A DNA stretch of 64,000 nucleotides from Variovorax sp. N23 (lineage in GTDB: Bacteria > Pseudomonadota > Gammaproteobacteria > Burkholderiales > Burkholderiaceae_C). The DNA lies in NCBI RefSeq assembly GCF_025486315.1, contig NZ_JAOOPY010000016.1:1-64000 (forward strand), in the 5' to 3' direction. Each line of letters starts with the position of its first letter. Position 1 is the stretch's first letter. The notes beneath the pieces were generated by a model. The model saw only the letters and a program-made list of their open reading frames with translations, did no database searches and was not told the DNA's origin. Below are positions 7,653-15,622 of this stretch, in pieces. The position numbers and the translations under genes were made by a program.

Positions 7653-7961
7653 ATGCCCGACATCCAGATCACGAACAACGTCGAGAAGCACCGCTACGAA
7701 GCCTTTGTCGGCAACGACCTCGCAGGCTACTGCGAATACAACCTGCTGACCGACGCCATCATGTTCACGCACACCGAAGTGCTCGAGGCGCATGAAGGCC
7801 AGGGCGTGGGCTCGACCCTCGCCAAGCACGTGCTCGACGCCGCGCGCAGCGAAGGCAGGCATGTGATCCCGGTGTGCCAGTTCATCGCCGGCTACATCCG
7901 CAAGCACCGCGACTACGCGGACCTGGTGCGGCCGGACATCCAGCGCGCGTTCAAGATCTAG
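7653..7961 (+). CDS. Small GNAT-type N-acetyltransferase (YjdJ-like)
   Basis: A 102-residue minimal GNAT domain. It contains the acetyl-CoA pyrophosphate-binding loop HEGQGVGSTLAKHVLDAAR (Q/RxxGxG/A pattern) near residues 48-66, followed by a beta strand VIPVCQFIAGYIRKH. Such proteins are widespread and about 90-105 residues long; no substrate is established. The ATG at 7653 follows the NTF2-like stop by 20 bases. Confidence 0.85.
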   Translation: MPDIQITNNVEKHRYEAFVGNDLAGYCEYNLLTDAIMFTHTEVLEAHEGQGVGSTLAKHVLDAARSEGRHVIPVCQFIAGYIRKHRDYADLVRPDIQRAFKI

Positions 7962-8030
7962 GGTCTCGCCGGCTGCCTCCTGCGCAAGACTGCCGGGCAG
8001 GGTCCGCATCAACCGCGGCATCATCGGGAC

Positions 8031-8699
8031 ATGCATCTTCACGACGCCATCGCCTCCCGCCGGTCGGTCCGGGCCTTCCTGCCCGACCCGGTGCCGGCCG
8101 ACACCATCCGCCAGGTGCTCGAACGCGCCGCGCGCGCGCCCTCCGGCGGCAACCTGCAGCCCTGGCACGTGGACGTGCTCGCCGGCGAACCGCTGGCGGC
8201 GCTCAAGGCGCGCATGCAGGCGCTGCTCGCGGCGGGTACGCAGGAAACGCCCGCCTATGCGGTCTACCCGCCCGACCTGCCGGCGCCCTGGCGCGACCGG
8301 CGCTTTCGCATCGGCGAGCAGATGTACGCGCGGCTCGGCATTCCGCGCGAGGACAAGGCCGCGCGGCGCCGCTGGTTCGCGCGCAACTTCGCCTTCTTCG
8401 ATGCGCCGATGGCGCTCTTCTGCTCGGTCGAGCGCTTCATGGGCCCGCCGCAGTGGGCCGACCTGGGCATGTACCTGCAGACCGTGATGCTCCTGCTGCG
8501 CGCCGAAGGGCTGGACAGCTGCGCGCAGGAATGCTGGGCGATGTACCCCGAGACGATCGGCCAGGCGATCGCGCTGCCGCCGGGGCGCCTGCTCTTTTCG
8601 GGCATGTCGATCGGCGTGGCCGACACGGCGCATCCGGTGAACGCCCTGGTGAGCGAGCGCGCGCCGCTCGAAGAGACGGTGCGCTTCCATGGCGTCTGA
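8031..8699 (+). CDS. Nitroreductase family FMN oxidoreductase
   Basis: A 222-residue nitroreductase. It starts with the typical AIASRRSVRAFLPDPV and APSGGNLQPWHVDVL, which bind FMN, and ends with a GLDSCAQECW dimer-contact region and an LLFSGMSIG segment. Members reduce nitroaromatics, quinones or flavins with NAD(P)H in the cytoplasm. Its 3' end overlaps the start of the PhoX-like gene by 11 bases, implying translational coupling. That is unexpected, since the PhoX-like protein appears exported. Confidence 0.9.
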   Translation: MHLHDAIASRRSVRAFLPDPVPADTIRQVLERAARAPSGGNLQPWHVDVLAGEPLAALKARMQALLAAGTQETPAYAVYPPDLPAPWRDRRFRIGEQMYARLGIPREDKAARRRWFARNFAFFDAPMALFCSVERFMGPPQWADLGMYLQTVMLLLRAEGLDSCAQECWAMYPETIGQAIALPPGRLLFSGMSIGVADTAHPVNALVSERAPLEETVRFHGV

Positions 8700-10560
8700 G
8701 GCCCCCACGCTCGACCGCCGCGGCTTCCTGCAGGCGAGCGTGGCCGCCACCGTCGCGCTGATGGGCATGGGCTGCGCCGTGCCGGGCCGCCCCGACCCGG
8801 CGCTGCTGGACTTCGGCACCGTGCCGCCCACGCTGCACGACGGCATCACGCTGCCGCCCGAGTACCGCGCGCAGGTGCTGTACCCGTGGGGCACGCCGAC
8901 CGGCATCGCTGGGGCCATGCCGGCCTTCGCGCCCGACGCCGGCAACAGCGCCGCCGATCAGGCGGTGCAGGCCGGCATGCACCACGACGGCATGCACTTC
9001 TTCCCGCTGGGCAGCGACGGCGCGCGCGGCCTGCTGGTGATGAACCACGAGTACACCGACGAGCGGCTGCTGCACACCGACGGCGTCGAACGCTGGACGG
9101 CCGAGAAGATGCGCAAGTCGCTGCATGCGATGGGCGTGTCGGTGATCGAGATCGAATACACGGCCGACGGCTGGCGGCAGGTGTTGCCGTCGCCCTTTGC
9201 ACGGCGCATCCACGGCGCGACGCCGATGCGCATCGCCGGGCCGGCCGCCGGCTCGCCCTGGCTGCGCACCGCCGCCGACCCGACGGGCACGCAGGTGCTC
9301 GGCACCTTCGCCAATTGCGCGATGGGCGTCACGCCCTGGGGCACCTACCTGACCTGCGAGGAGAACTTCCACGGCTACTTCGGCGGCCCGGCGGACACGG
9401 CCGCGCGCATGACGCCGGCGCAGCGCCGCTACGGCACGGTGCCCGGCGCGCAGTGGGTCGAGTACTGGCGCTTCGACGAACGCTTCGACCTGTCGAAGCA
9501 ACCGAACGAGGCGCATCGCTTCGGCTGGGTGGTCGAGATCGACCCCTTCGACCCGGGCAGCACGCCGGTCAAGCGCACCGCGCTCGGCCGCAAGCGCCAG
9601 GAGAGCGCGACCTGCACGCTGACGAAGGACGGCCGCGTCGCGGTCTACATGGGCGACGACGCGGCCTTCGAGTCCATCTACAAGTTCGTCAGCCGCGAGA
9701 AGGTCCGCCCCGGGCAGGACGCCGCGGCCCGCGCCGCGAACCGCACGCTGCTCGACGACGGCACGCTCCATGTCGCGCGCTTCGATGCCAATGGCCGCGG
9801 ACGCTGGCTCGAACTCGTGCACGGCCGCGGCGGGCTCGATGCCGCACGCGGCTTCGCCGGCCCCGACGAGGTGCTGCTGCACGCCCGGCTCGCGGCGGAC
9901 GTCGTCGGTGGCACGAAGATGGACCGCCCCGAATGGATCGCGGTGCATCCGCACACCGGCGAGGTCTACGTCACGCTCACCAACAACAGCCAGCGCGGCA
10001 CCACCGGCAAGCCCGCCGCCGACGCCGCCAACCCGCGCGGACCCAACCTCTTCGGCGGCATCCTGCGCTGGCACGAGGACGGCGGCGACGCGGCCAGCAT
10101 CGGCTTCGCGTGGGACCACTTCGTGCAGGCCGGCGACCCGGCCCTGCCCGGGACCGGCGCGCGCTACCCACAAGCCGATGACGACGCCTTCGGCTCGCCC
10201 GACGGCCTGCACTTCGACAGCAGCGGGCTGCTGTGGATCCAGACCGACATGAGCGGCCAGGCGATCGGCACCGGCGCCCATGCCGCGCTGGGCAACAACC
10301 AGCTGCTGTGCGCCGACCCGGCAAGCGGCCGCATCCGCCGCTTCCTGGTCGGGCCGAACGGCTGCGAGATCACCGGCTGCGTCGTGACGCCCGACCGCCG
10401 CACGCTGTTCGTCAACGTGCAGCACCCCGGCGAGCGCCGCGACGACGGCACCGGCGCGCTCAACAGCGCCTGGCCCGACGGCACGCTGCCCGCGAGCACG
10501 CGCCCGCGCTCGGCCACAGTGGTCGTGCAACGCCGCGACGGTGGCATCGTGGGCACCTGA
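8689..10560 (+). CDS. PhoX family phosphatase (DUF839), exported
   Basis: A 623-residue PhoX-type protein, a Ca2+/Fe3+-dependent alkaline phosphatase-like beta propeller. The N-terminus DRRGFLQASVAATVALM is a twin-arginine signal, and the following MGMGC could be a lipobox with Cys near residue 26, suggesting a Tat-exported protein. Family segments include LLVMNHEYTDE near residue 118, TCEENFHGYFGG near 225 and a C-terminal SPDGLHFDSSGLLWIQTD. It overlaps the nitroreductase gene by 11 bases and has no promoter of its own that I can see. It may therefore be less tightly phosphate-controlled than classical phoX. Phosphatase activity is assumed by family. Confidence 0.85.
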   Translation: MASEAPTLDRRGFLQASVAATVALMGMGCAVPGRPDPALLDFGTVPPTLHDGITLPPEYRAQVLYPWGTPTGIAGAMPAFAPDAGNSAADQAVQAGMHHDGMHFFPLGSDGARGLLVMNHEYTDERLLHTDGVERWTAEKMRKSLHAMGVSVIEIEYTADGWRQVLPSPFARRIHGATPMRIAGPAAGSPWLRTAADPTGTQVLGTFANCAMGVTPWGTYLTCEENFHGYFGGPADTAARMTPAQRRYGTVPGAQWVEYWRFDERFDLSKQPNEAHRFGWVVEIDPFDPGSTPVKRTALGRKRQESATCTLTKDGRVAVYMGDDAAFESIYKFVSREKVRPGQDAAARAANRTLLDDGTLHVARFDANGRGRWLELVHGRGGLDAARGFAGPDEVLLHARLAADVVGGTKMDRPEWIAVHPHTGEVYVTLTNNSQRGTTGKPAADAANPRGPNLFGGILRWHEDGGDAASIGFAWDHFVQAGDPALPGTGARYPQADDDAFGSPDGLHFDSSGLLWIQTDMSGQAIGTGAHAALGNNQLLCADPASGRIRRFLVGPNGCEITGCVVTPDRRTLFVNVQHPGERRDDGTGALNSAWPDGTLPASTRPRSATVVVQRRDGGIVGT

Positions 10561-10582
10561 ACACGCACTTCAAGGAACAGCC

Positions 10583-10972
10583 ATGGCCATCCGCATCGTC
10601 CGTCTCGGCAGTCCACGCGCACCCGGTGAAGGCCTGCGCATCGGCACCGTGCGGCGCCCGCCGCGCGGCGTGCCCAAGACCGAGTTCGCCGCCCAGGACT
10701 GGTACGACGTGTGGTACCCGAACCTCGCCCCCTCGGCCGAGACGATGAAGCTCGGCCAGGCGGCCGAGACGCCCGCGCAATGGGCCGCCTTCACGCGCCT
10801 CTACCAGCGCGAGATGGCCGAGCCCGAGGCCAGCCGCAGCCTCGACCTGCTGGCCGCCCTGTCGCACCACGGCGCGATGGCGGTCGGCTGCTATTGCGAA
10901 GACGCGGCGCGCTGCCACCGCTCGCTGCTGCGCGAGCTGCTGGCGCAACGCGGCGCCGAACTCATCGACTGA
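10583..10972 (+). CDS. DUF488 family protein
   Basis: A 129-residue DUF488 member with the signature DWYDVWYPNLAPS near residues 39-51 and CYCEDAARCHRSLLRELL near residues 103-120. Its conserved cysteines suggest a redox or metal-linked role, but function is unproven. It sits 22 bases after the PhoX-like gene and 7 bases before a CoA-transferase gene on the same strand, so the run from 8031 to 11876 may be one transcript. Confidence 0.85.
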   Translation: MAIRIVRLGSPRAPGEGLRIGTVRRPPRGVPKTEFAAQDWYDVWYPNLAPSAETMKLGQAAETPAQWAAFTRLYQREMAEPEASRSLDLLAALSHHGAMAVGCYCEDAARCHRSLLRELLAQRGAELID

Positions 10973-10979
10973 CCTTGCC

Positions 10980-11876
10980 ATGACCACCCTTGCGCCCCTT
11001 GCCGGCACCCGCGTGCTGAGCCTCGCCCTCAACCTGCCCGGCCCCGCGGCGCTGATGCGTTGCCGGGCCATGGGCGCCGAATGCGTCAAGTTCGAGCCGC
11101 CCGCAGCGCCCGGCCGCTCGGCCGATCCGATGAGCCTCTACGCGCCGGCTGCCTATGCCGAGATGCACAAAGGCATCGCGCGCGTGCAGGGCGACCTCAA
11201 GACCGCAGAAGGCCGCGCGCAACTCGACGACGAACTGGCACGGACCGACGTGCTGATCACGTCCTTCCGCCCCTCCGCGCTCAACAAGCTCGGGCTCGGC
11301 TGGGAGGCGTTGCACGCCCGCCACCCGCGCCTGTCGATGGTCGCCATCGTCGGCGCCCCGGGCGCCCGCGCCGAGGAGCCCGGCCACGACCTGACCTACC
11401 TGGCCGAGAGCGGCCTGGTCACCGGCTGCGAACTGCCGCCCACGCTCTACGCCGACATGGCGGGCTCGTTGATGGCGAGCGAGGCGGTGTTGCAGGCGCT
11501 GCTGCACCGCAGCACGCACGGCAGCGGCACGCGCCTCGAGGTGGCGCTGTCGGCCGCCGCGCACTACCTCGCGCTGCCGCGCCAATGGGGGCTCACCACG
11601 CCCGGCGGCTCGGTCGGCGGCGCGCATGCGGGCTATCGCGTTTACCCGTGTCGCGACGGGCGTGTCGCCCTCGCGGCGCTGGAGCCGCACTTCGCGCAGC
11701 GCCTGTGTGCGGCGGCAGGCCTGGGCGCCGAGGCGGGGAACGCGATGTTCCGCTCGTCCACGCATGCAGCGATCGCGGCCTTCCTGCAAAGGCTGGGCTG
11801 CGACGAGATCGAGGTGATCGCCAGGCAGCATGACCTGCCGCTGCACGTCCTGCGCGACGCGGCCGAGCCGAGGTAA
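10980..11876 (+). CDS. Short CaiB/BaiF-type CoA transferase
   Basis: A class III CoA-transferase of 298 residues. It begins LAGTRVLSLALNLPGPAALM, typical of the CoA-binding Rossmann part. Asp within LYADMAGSLMASE (about residue 159) matches the catalytic Asp that carries the acyl-CoA anhydride. Typical members run 360-420 residues, so this is a compact form close to alpha-methylacyl-CoA racemase subtypes. No acyl-CoA pathway genes flank it, and the substrate is unknown. Confidence 0.8.
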   Translation: MTTLAPLAGTRVLSLALNLPGPAALMRCRAMGAECVKFEPPAAPGRSADPMSLYAPAAYAEMHKGIARVQGDLKTAEGRAQLDDELARTDVLITSFRPSALNKLGLGWEALHARHPRLSMVAIVGAPGARAEEPGHDLTYLAESGLVTGCELPPTLYADMAGSLMASEAVLQALLHRSTHGSGTRLEVALSAAAHYLALPRQWGLTTPGGSVGGAHAGYRVYPCRDGRVALAALEPHFAQRLCAAAGLGAEAGNAMFRSSTHAAIAAFLQRLGCDEIEVIARQHDLPLHVLRDAAEPR

Positions 11877-11891
11877 GCCCAAAGTGTCGAA

Positions 11892-11926
11892 CTGTCACAA
11901 AATTGTCATATGAGACTTGCGACAAT
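11892..11926 (+). promoter_or_regulatory. Pho box and PhoB-type promoter
   Basis: CTGTCACAAAATTGTCAT at 11892-11909 matches the PhoB consensus CTGTCATAWAWCTGTCAY at 16 of 18 positions: two 7-bp direct half-sites with an A-rich spacer. GACAAT at 11921-11926 lies 11 bases downstream, the spacing of a -10 element in PhoB-activated promoters where the Pho box replaces the -35. It points at the 83-residue gene starting at 12023. Activation under phosphate limitation is the inference. Confidence 0.8.
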
Positions 11927-12022
11927 CGCCGGGTCCAGCCGTAGCCGGCGTCGTCCTGCAACCGGAAATACCCCGGCTGTACGGAGCTCCCGCCGCATCG
12001 TCGAACTCCTTAAGGAACCCCT

Positions 12023-12274
12023 GTGAACGCCATCAAGTCCGCACGCAAATTCATCGTCGCCAATCCCTCGAGCGAGTCGGCACGCACACTGGCGCAGCTC
12101 GTGCTGGCGCTCGAATCCGAAACGCAGTTCAACGTGGCCGATCTCTACAAGCTCGACCTCGAGACCTTCGACATCGCCATCGACATCCTCAAGGAATGGC
12201 GCATCGACCGCTACTACGCCGGCAAGGCGAAGCTGTTCGACCTGTCGGTGCAGGTGACCGGCCTGCCGAGCTGA
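12023..12274 (+). CDS. Conserved-looking 83-residue protein behind a Pho box
   Basis: An 83-residue protein, rich in alpha helix, without signal peptide or membrane segment. It runs MNAIKSARKFIVANPSSESA to VQVTGLPS. The GTG start has an AAGGAA ribosome site six bases upstream. I do not recognise a domain; the DLYKLDLETFDIAIDILKEW region predicts a compact helical fold. It is monocistronic: a PhoB-type promoter lies 97-130 bases upstream and a strong hairpin terminator follows 22 bases after the stop. Its expression pattern is therefore likely phosphate-starvation induced, and its job unknown. Confidence 0.8.
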   Translation: MNAIKSARKFIVANPSSESARTLAQLVLALESETQFNVADLYKLDLETFDIAIDILKEWRIDRYYAGKAKLFDLSVQVTGLPS

Positions 12275-12296
12275 GTCGCGCAGCGCATCGCCAAGC

Positions 12297-12330
12297 AAAG
12301 AGCCCGCCTTTCGGCGGGCTCTTTGCTTTT
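12297..12330. terminator. Bidirectional Rho-independent terminator
   Basis: AAAGAGCCCGCC (12297-12308) pairs perfectly with GGCGGGCTCTTT (12313-12324) around a TTTC loop, followed by GCTTTT. It lies between the 83-residue gene and the convergent phytase-like gene and can end both transcripts. Confidence 0.9.
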
Positions 12331-12393
12331 CGAGGTCTGAGAAGCTGTGAACCGCCCTGCGCGTGCAGCAGGCGGTTTCAATAGTGCAGGAGG

Positions 12394-14505
12394 TCAGCGC
12401 GTGGCCGGCACCCGCAGCGTCGACAAGGCCGTGTCGAAGCGCAGCATCCAGAAGCGCGTCGGCCGCTCCAGGTCGCTGCCGCGTGCGATGCGCGCGCCGA
12501 CCACACCGGCCGGGCAGCCCGAGACGATCGCGCCGGCAGCGTCGACCGTGCAGTCTTCCATGCTGCCTGCCACGGTCTTGCCGTTGGCGTCGAGCAGGAT
12601 GGTGCTCACACCGAAGTCGTTGTCGTTGACCAGCGCGAGCGTGTGGTCGTCGACCAGCGCCAGGCCTTCGGCCTTCTCGGCGAGCCAGCCGAGCGCGTTG
12701 AGGTCCAGCAGCTCGGTCTTGCGCAACGTGACGACGCCCGCATAGTCGACGCCGTTCGAGGCCGCCTGCGTGATGCTGCTGATCTCGAGGTTCTGGTCCA
12801 TGGCGGCGATGTCGGTCGCATTGGCCGGCACCTCGACCAGGAACAGCTTGTTCATCACTTTGCCGTCGCTCTTGCGCGCGCCCTGCTCGATCACGATGAA
12901 GCGCCCGTTGCCCAGGCTCACCAGGTCGCCGAGCTTGGCGTTGCCGGTGCGGTCCTTGTCGTACATGCTGCCGTCGATCGGGTAGGCGTAGAGCTTCGAG
13001 GTCTCCGTCGTCGGGTCGAACTCGAGCCAGCGCGCGAACTTGGCGAGGTGGCGCACGTCGGTGTTCTTGCCGCCCGGCGGCTTCGCCTGGATCGACTTGC
13101 CCGTGCCGTCGCGCGGATCGATCGGGCTCTGCAGGTAGCCGTGCAGCTTGCCGCTGGCGACATCGAGCGCCAGGCCCTCCATGCCGCGATTCGGCCGGCG
13201 CAGCGCCAGCACCATCGGCAAGTCGGCCGCGCCGCTGCCGGGGCCGTAGCGCTTCTCGACCACGCCGCTGTCGATGGCGATGCGGGCCACGAAGGGGCCG
13301 TACTCGTCGCTGGTCCACAGCACCTTGCGCGCCTTGTCGAGCACCATCGTCTCGGGGTCGAGGCCGTTGGCGTCGAAGTTGGCCTTGGTGGCGTCGAAGA
13401 CGTAGGTGTCGGTCAGCGGCGTCTCGCCGGTGGCGCCGACGCCGTTCTGCGGCGGCAGGCCCGTGAGCTTCTTGTCGGCGTTCAGGCGCAGCGGCGTGCT
13501 CGACTGCAGCACCGCGCCGTTCGACCCCACCCGCACCACGCCGAAGCTCGGCGCGAAGGACGGCGCGGGGAACACCTTGCTGACGCTGAGCGCGCCGGAC
13601 CCACCGGGCACCGGCGCATTCGGGCCGTCGCCGTTCGGGCCGCGGTCGGTGATGGCGTAGAACTCCAGCGCGCCATCGGCCGCCGTGCCCTTGAAGGCCA
13701 GGCCGGAACCGTAGGCCGGCAGGAAGCCATTCGGGAAATCGGCGCGCGTCTTGGCGTTGTCGCCTTCGTACGGCACGTAGTACTTGGCGTCGGCCTGCAA
13801 TTGGTAGCGCGAGACTTTCAGCGCGAAGGTGCCGAGCGCGTTGGTCTGCGTGGCCGATTCCTCGATGGTCGTGTGGAGTTGCGCGGCGAGCGTGTTCTCG
13901 AAATGCTCGAGCGCCAGCGCGCGGCGGCCTTCGTCCACGGTGCGATTGGCGTAGGTCGCCGGCAATGCGGCCAGCAGACCGTTGAGTGCGGTGTTGAACG
14001 ACGCCGCCGACGCCGAGAAGTCCAGGGCGCCGGCCTTCAGCGCGGCGCGAAGCTCTGCCGTCAGGCGGATGCCGTTCGACGGGTCGCGGTCCTCGTCGAA
14101 GCTCTGCAGCGCGAGCAGCCGATTGACCACCGCATCGGCCTTCACGTCGGTGCCGGTCGTGAGCGTCAGCGGCGTGACGGTGGTGCCGCAGGTCGCGCTG
14201 CCGATCACCAGGGCGCCGACGCTGAACTGCACGGTCTGGCCTTCTTCGCAGACGAAGTCGCCCTTGGCGCCGGTCTGGGCCTTCGCGCCGTTGCCTGCCA
14301 TGTAGTCCAGCCCCTCGACGGCGGCATCGAGGAAGACGCCGTTGACGGTCTTGGCAACCGGCGCCGTGCCGGTGTCACCCGTGTTGCCGCCGCTACCCGC
14401 GGTGGCCGTTCCTCCACTGTCGCCGCCGCCGCAGGCCGCGACCAGACAGGCCGCGGCGATGGACGCCAGCAGAGGCCGTCCCCAAATCGATTGTTGTTGT
14501 GTCAT
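12394..14505 (-). CDS. Phytase-like esterase lipoprotein
   Basis: A 703-residue exported protein. The N-terminus has a hydrophobic stretch ending in LVAAC, a lipobox, followed by a Gly/Ser/Thr-rich linker (GGGDSGGTATAGSGG), so it is probably a lipoprotein anchored outside. The first about 200 residues are helical. The rest resembles the esterase-like-activity-of-phytase family: FYAITDRGPNGDGPN near residue 290, GLDPETMVLD near 380, RRPNRGMEGLALD near 433 and AEGLALVDDHTLALVNDNDFG near 635. The start at 14505 has an AGGA ribosome site; a longer frame to 14745 is rejected. Upstream lies a Pho-box-like promoter, consistent with phosphomonoester scavenging. Catalytic activity is not proven for the family. 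Confidence 0.85.
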   Translation of the reverse strand: MTQQQSIWGRPLLASIAAACLVAACGGGDSGGTATAGSGGNTGDTGTAPVAKTVNGVFLDAAVEGLDYMAGNGAKAQTGAKGDFVCEEGQTVQFSVGALVIGSATCGTTVTPLTLTTGTDVKADAVVNRLLALQSFDEDRDPSNGIRLTAELRAALKAGALDFSASAASFNTALNGLLAALPATYANRTVDEGRRALALEHFENTLAAQLHTTIEESATQTNALGTFALKVSRYQLQADAKYYVPYEGDNAKTRADFPNGFLPAYGSGLAFKGTAADGALEFYAITDRGPNGDGPNAPVPGGSGALSVSKVFPAPSFAPSFGVVRVGSNGAVLQSSTPLRLNADKKLTGLPPQNGVGATGETPLTDTYVFDATKANFDANGLDPETMVLDKARKVLWTSDEYGPFVARIAIDSGVVEKRYGPGSGAADLPMVLALRRPNRGMEGLALDVASGKLHGYLQSPIDPRDGTGKSIQAKPPGGKNTDVRHLAKFARWLEFDPTTETSKLYAYPIDGSMYDKDRTGNAKLGDLVSLGNGRFIVIEQGARKSDGKVMNKLFLVEVPANATDIAAMDQNLEISSITQAASNGVDYAGVVTLRKTELLDLNALGWLAEKAEGLALVDDHTLALVNDNDFGVSTILLDANGKTVAGSMEDCTVDAAGAIVSGCPAGVVGARIARGSDLERPTRFWMLRFDTALSTLRVPATR

Positions 14506-14551
14506 GTGCAGTTCCTGGACAAGGGTGCCGCGCACCCGCGCGGCTGCCGGG

Positions 14552-14585
14552 ATTAACCCCGAGCCTTGTGACAGGAAAATGACGC
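14552..14585 (-). promoter_or_regulatory. Pho-box-like promoter of the phytase-like gene
   Basis: On the minus strand GCGTCATTTTCCTGTCAC (14585-14568) matches 13 of 18 Pho-box positions, with both TCA cores spaced 11 bases apart. GTTAAT (14557-14552) follows after 10 bases as a -10 candidate. A 7-bp GC hairpin (14527-14544) lies in the leader before the start at 14505. It is weaker than the Pho box at 11892. Confidence 0.6.
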
Positions 14586-14653
14586 CGCACGAGACAGCGG
14601 TGCTGGGCCGGCGCACCGTGGCTGCGCCATCTGCGCAGCTGCTGCGCAGGCTC

Positions 14654-15622
14654 CTATGCCCCGTCGAAGAAGCCGGTGCCGGCTGCGCGAAACCCGGTGC
14701 CCTCGCGCGTGACGAAGAGTGCATCGAGCCCTCGCTCTCGTGCATGGTCGCGCCCGGCCTGCGCCCCGAGCACCATCAGCGCCGTGGCATAGGCATCGGC
14801 ATCGGCACAGGTCGGTGCGATGACCGTGACCGACGCGACCGCCCCACGCAGCGGCGCGCCGGTGCGCGGGTCCATCGTGTGCGAGATGCGCGCGCCGTCG
14901 ATCTCGCGCCAGTGCCGGTAGTCGCCCGAGGTCGCGATCGAGGCATCGTCGAGCTCGATCACGCCCATGGCCGCACGCCGTTCGTCCTCGGGCGCTTCCA
15001 GTGCGATGGCCCAGGGCGATCCGTCGGGCTTGCCGCCGCGCACGCGCATTTCGCCATCGATGCCGACCAGCCAGGCGCCGATGCCGTGCCGCGCCAGCAC
15101 GCGCGCGAGTTCATCGACGCCGAAGCCCTTGGCGATGCCGCACAGGTCGAGGGCGACGCGCCCATGCTTGCGCACCCGGCGTCCCGGCAGGTCGATCTCC
15201 AGCAGTGGGTCGAGCGGCTCGCAGGCGCGGGAGCCGGTCGGGCTGCCTTGCGGACCGCTCATGCCCGCCGGGCCGAAGCCCCAGGCGCCCACCAGGCCGC
15301 CGACGCCGATGTTGAACGCATTGCCGGTTTCGCGCCCGATCTCGATCGAGCGCAGCAGCACGGTGGCCAGGTTCGCCGAGACAGGCACCCAGTCATCCGG
15401 CGCCGCGCGATTGAGCCGCGACAGGTCGGAGTCGGCCTTCCAGTTCGACATCTGCGCGTCGACCGCGGTGACGGCCGCGTCCAAGTCGGCGACGATCGCC
15501 TGCACATGGGCCTGTTCGGGCACGACGAAGCGCGCGGTGTAGCGGGTGCCCATCGTCGCGCCGCTGGTGCGGCAGTCCTTCAGCCGTGCGTCGCGCAGCC
15601 ACTCAATAGACGTCCTCGACAT
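14654..15622 (-). CDS. apbE: FAD:protein FMN transferase
   Basis: A 322-residue ApbE-type flavinyltransferase, which attaches FMN from FAD to Ser/Thr of target proteins in a Mg-dependent reaction. Signatures are SGATMGTRYTARFVV near residue 20, DLCGIAKGFGVDELARVL near 158, SGDYRHWREIDGARISHTMD near 231 and ADADAYATALMVLG near 272. It ends a four-gene operon with a DUF2271 protein carrying a flavinylation-like motif, the probable substrate. It overlaps the upstream reductase gene by 20 bases. Oddly, no signal peptide or lipobox is present, and an in-frame stop just upstream of the start rules one out, although the substrate is exported. Confidence 0.9.
   Translation of the reverse strand: MSRTSIEWLRDARLKDCRTSGATMGTRYTARFVVPEQAHVQAIVADLDAAVTAVDAQMSNWKADSDLSRLNRAAPDDWVPVSANLATVLLRSIEIGRETGNAFNIGVGGLVGAWGFGPAGMSGPQGSPTGSRACEPLDPLLEIDLPGRRVRKHGRVALDLCGIAKGFGVDELARVLARHGIGAWLVGIDGEMRVRGGKPDGSPWAIALEAPEDERRAAMGVIELDDASIATSGDYRHWREIDGARISHTMDPRTGAPLRGAVASVTVIAPTCADADAYATALMVLGAQAGRDHARERGLDALFVTREGTGFRAAGTGFFDGA

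Noticed and set aside
8437-10530. 697-residue open frame antisense to the PhoX-like gene
   Set aside because: It has shadow composition and spans the nitroreductase and PhoX genes on the other strand.
14506-14745. 80-residue N-terminal extension of the phytase-like protein
   Set aside because: It runs through the Pho-box promoter and leader and lacks similarity; the signal peptide starts at 14505.
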